Positions 60,205 to 64,000 of a stretch of DNA of 64,000 bases are shown piece after piece. Within the stretch, counting starts at the first letter, position 1; each line of letters starts with the position of its first letter. Origin of the DNA: Lutraria lutraria (lineage: Eukaryota; Mollusca; Bivalvia; Venerida; Mactridae); the NCBI GenBank assembly GCA_964023205.1, contig OZ026848.1:32041912-32105911 (forward strand), written 5' to 3'. A program made the translations under genes and the position numbers. The notes beneath the pieces are model-generated. The model made no database searches, was not told where the DNA came from, and saw only the letters and a program-made list of their open reading frames with translations.

Positions 60205-61452
60205 TAAGACAATATATTTTATTATAAAACGATATAAAATATAGCATAGTGCAATAAAATATAATACAATATAATAAAAGGCAATAAACAATATAACAAA
60301 AGGCAATATACAATTTAATATAAAGCAATATACACTTTAATAAAAGGCAATATACAATATAGTAAAAGGCAATATACCATAAGACAATATAATACAATAT
60401 ACCATAAGACAATATAATACAATATAATAAAAGGCAATATACAATAAGACAATATAATACGATAAAATAAAAGGCAATATACAATATAACAAAAGGCAAT
60501 GTACAATTTAATATAATGCAATATACAATTTAATAAAAGGCAATATACAATATAATAAAAGGCAATATATCATAAGACAATATAATACAATATAATAAAA
60601 GGCAATATACAATAAGACAATATAATACGATATAATAAAAGGCAATATACCATAAGACAATATAATACGATATAATAAAAGGCAATATACAATAAGACAA
60701 TATACTACTATATACTAAAAGGCAATATACAATAAGACAATATAATACGCTGTAATAAAAGGCAATATACAATAAGACAATATAATACGATATAATAAAA
60801 GGCAGTATAACATAAGACCATATAATATGATATAATAAAAGGCAATATACAATATAATAAAAGGCAATATACAATAAGACAATATAATACGATATAATAA
60901 AAGGCAATATACAATAAGACAATATAATACGATATAATAAAAGGCAATATACAATAAGACAATATAATACGATATAATAAAAGGCAATATACCATAAGAC
61001 AATATAATACGATGTAATAAAAGGTAATATACAATAAGACAATATAATACGATATAATAAAAGGCAATATACCATAAAACAATATAATACGATATAATAA
61101 AAGGCAATATACCATAAGACAATATTATGCGATATTATAAAAGGCAATATACCATAAGACAATATAATGCGATATTATAAACGGCAATATACCATAAGAC
61201 AATATAATGCGATATTATAAAAGGCAATATACCATAAGACAATATAATGCGATATTATAAAAGGCAATATACAATAAGGCAACATAATACAATATAATAA
61301 AAGGCAATATACAATAAGGCAACATAATACAATATAATACAATATAATAATCATGATATATTATGTCAATATATAATAAGACAATATAATGTAAGAATAT
61401 TTTATAAGACAATATAATACAGTACAATATAGTTATAAAAAGGCAATATATC
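60205..61452. repeat. 40-bp minisatellite, about 30 units with 22-bp variants
   Basis: AAGGCAATATACAATAAGAC, then AATATAATACGATATAATAA, repeated at 40 bp (for example 60901 and 60941). Shorter 20-22-bp variants lie at 60.24-60.56 kb. Tyr/Leu/Ile-rich frames on minus are artefacts. Confidence 0.95.
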
Positions 61453-62681
61453 ATGTGACAATAAAACCATAACTTGATCCCTTTAAAAAAAAAAAATTGT
61501 CTTCAATAAATTATTATTGAATTTAATAATAAATAATTGAGCAGACGACACAGGAAGTGTTTATTACTATTCAGGAAATTTAAGACCCTTAATATCATAC
61601 AAACTCTCAGGATTTAACGTGATACCAAACGAGATTAGGAAAAACATTCAACCGTCGTATTGAAGAGTTTTATTTCTGTCGGAAATGCGTAACATCCGGG
61701 CGACAGCTTACCCTGACATATTAAAGACCACCACTAGACGAGAGCTTCGAACGCGGGAACATAATCAAATATTATGAAAACATATCAAACAGGATTTCGT
61801 GAATGAGAGCTTTCATCTGTAACGGTTTGGATTTTATTTGATTGGGAGAAAGAAATCCATCATGACTGTGTAGCTTGATTAGCAAAATCTTAGGTGTGGA
61901 ACTTAAAGGTTAACATAAATTGTTTATAAACGTCTTGTATCGTGGGATTAAACTTTTTAGCAAAATTTTATTAAGCGAAAAAATAAACTTAAAAGACCTT
62001 TATGCGTAAACTTTTGCCTGGGAAAACGTACTTACTGGGTAGATAACAGACAATGTATATGTTTGAAACTTACCGTACGTTTCATAATTTAATCCTCCAA
62101 TTATATGAGACTTAAGTCAAGTACCAAATCACAATGCATGAACTTATTTCTTAAAGAAGAAAATGTATTTGTAAAACTAGATTTTTTTTCAGACGGCGTT
62201 AGAACAAGAATTAAGTCGAGCTTACAAACAAAGTTTATAAACCCTACATATTTCTGAGGTAAAAACCCGCAAACGACCGATTTTTCCCCATATGATGTTC
62301 TGATCAGAGGTTGGACAATTTGGCTGGAGTGGCTTTAATACGTATTTGTCACAGTGTGTCCAATTTTTAGTTAACATCAGTGTGTGATTATAAGAAATAA
62401 ACTACTCAAAATTTGATAAGGATCGCTTTTCATACAAATATATAACACACAGATATGCTTCAATGTATATCCATTGTTTCATTTTTTTGTAATGTGGTAT
62501 ATAATGCTTGGGTGACCAATTCTAATCAAGTTCATTCAACAGTAGCGTCATCATTATGAAGCAATCGCTACAAGCAATATCGTTAGTGATCCTTAATTCT
62601 TTAACAAATTTTGAGTAATATATTAGGTAATGTAAGCGAGAAATCGTCTGGTTTGAAGCTATGAGAGCGGTGTTGCAACAG
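61453..62681. other. Intergenic, no gene seen
   Basis: AT-rich; no repeat or coding signal recognised. Confidence 0.4.
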
Positions 62682-62751
62682 TACTATTCTTGTAATAAAA
62701 ACGCAACTTGTAATAATTATTAGAAGTTTGGTTTTTATTACAAGAATAGTA
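62682..62751. repeat. Perfect 21-bp inverted repeat
   Basis: TACTATTCTTGTAATAAAAA plus C at 62682-62702, and its exact complement at 62731-62751, with a 28-bp loop that itself contains an imperfect palindrome around TAATAATTATTA. Confidence 0.92.
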
Positions 62752-63594
62752 GCAACAAAGTTTCAAAGTTTATACATAGTTTTGAAACTCTTGAACTATG
62801 AACAGGCAAAAGGTGCAACAATACAACATGGTTATTAAATAACTGCCATAGTGACATTGGGTAGCGAATGCTATTTTTGTTCTCATAATTAAAGTAGATT
62901 ACACTATTTTATTAAATTAAATTCAGAAATACTATTGTTTCCTTTTGTGTTACAAAATGCTTTTGAAAAAGATGATTAATATTTTTTTTAAACTGCACAT
63001 TTTAAGTCAATGAAAAAGTATTAAAATAAATGTAGGTAGCAACAAATGTACATAACAGAGCAGTATCAACGTCTGTTAATCATAAATACAGGTTCGGACA
63101 AATATTATAATGTGTGATTTCTGAACTATAGAACTGGATTCTATAATCCCGAGGAACGCGTACTTCTGAAAGATAATTGTGTTTTCTAAGTTAAGACTAT
63201 AACCCGTTATTGGAGCATTCCAGGACAAACTCAATACAAATATACATGGGTTATTATCTACTCGAATACATGGTTTATAATTTACTCGGTGTATGTGTTT
63301 CTCCGGCTGTATGACAGTTTGTATATATAATAGGTCAATGCTATGATAAATGACACATCAACACACCAACAAACCGTAAAATTACATGAGATTCCAGAAC
63401 AGCTCAACATTTCTAAAAGAATGACTGGCACTAAGATGTGGATTCTTGAAAAATACACACGTGTCAGAAAACCATGGACCCAACACTAGTTCTGTACAAA
63501 GTTCTGTACTATAGCCACAATGATATACTGGTTAGTTATAAAAATACATGTAGTTAAATTTGCATGTTTCTCAAAGCTCAGTACGTAGTCGAGA
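62752..63594. other. Intergenic, no gene seen
   Basis: AT-rich; nothing recognised. Confidence 0.4.
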
Positions 63595-63905
63595 GAAATG
63601 AGGATTCTAAGGACTGAGCTAACTGGGCGGGCTCTATAACTATTCTAAGAACTAAGCTAACCAGACGGGCTCTATAACATTTCTAACAACTAAGCTAACC
63701 GGTTGGGCTCTATAACATTTCTAACAACTAAGCTAGCCAGGTGGGCTCTATAACTATTCTAAGAACTAAGCTAACCAGGCGGGCTCTATAACTATTCTAA
63801 GAACTAAGCTAACTGGGTGGGTTCTATAACATTTCTAAGAACTAAGCTAACCGGGCGGGTTCTATAACAATTCTAACAACTTAGCTAACCAGGTTGGCTA
63901 TATAA
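63595..63905. repeat. 38-bp minisatellite, 8 copies
   Basis: AGCTAAC-type starts at 63617, 63655, 63693, 63731, 63769, 63807, 63845 and 63883. Unit AACTAAGCTAACCAGGCGGG, then CTCTATAACTATTCTAAG. Confidence 0.95.
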
Positions 63906-64000
63906 TATGAGCCGACCCACGAAATCCATGAAATTAAATCCCCAACGAAAATTAATGATTCCACAGTATTTTTTTAATTATCAGACTCTAACATGAGCAG

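Noticed and set aside
60197..61454. Several Tyr/Leu/Ile-rich frames on minus resembling membrane proteins
   Set aside because: They are translations of a 40-bp AT-rich repeat in three frames; apparent hydrophobicity follows from base composition.

Overview
The window is an AT-rich animal (metazoan) nuclear sequence. It has multi-exon genes with GT-AG introns, tRNA-derived SINEs, a non-LTR retrotransposon fragment, TA-flanked MITE-like elements and many minisatellites. It holds a twist-family bHLH gene with an intact Twist box. Together with the SINE 3' core it points to a lophotrochozoan, most likely a mollusc (bivalve-like); this placement is inference.

Only two protein-coding genes can be supported. 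(1) Minus strand, 14330 down to 240: a 21-exon gene assembled here by hand from splice sites and phase. The joined exons total 2985 nt (994 codons plus stop), exactly in frame. The product is a secreted protein: signal peptide, 15 EGF-like domains, then two von Willebrand factor A domains (matrilin-like architecture). EGF exons 2-14 come from tandem duplication of a block that once held three EGF exons (E1, A, B). The E1 exon is functional only in the 5'-most block and survives as decayed fossils in four internal blocks; one block has lost its A exon. An 8-nt microexon carries the first cysteine of EGF1. (2) Plus strand, 30037-30708: a 223-aa Twist orthologue with an uninterrupted coding region, an upstream TATA box and a probable 3'UTR intron.

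The rest, about 18.1-29.6 kb and 31.5-64 kb, shows no convincing gene. It holds at least ten tandem arrays: 42 bp x59, 35 bp x34, 50 bp x15-16, 48 bp x7, 21 bp x about 45, 40 bp x about 30, 38 bp x8, 31 bp x9, 21 bp x3.5, a degenerate 22-bp array, and penta- and trinucleotide runs. It also holds two families of short TA-flanked inverted-repeat elements, a nested MITE, SINEs, a LINE 3' fragment and several strong palindromes. The long open frames at 15.6-18.1, 42.4, 45.5-46.1, 56.5-57.4 and 60.2-61.4 kb are by-products of tandem repeats, mostly with unit lengths divisible by three.

The two genes are not an operon and show no evident functional link. The long AT-rich flanks of twist are the expected place for its enhancers, but no specific enhancer could be identified by reading alone.
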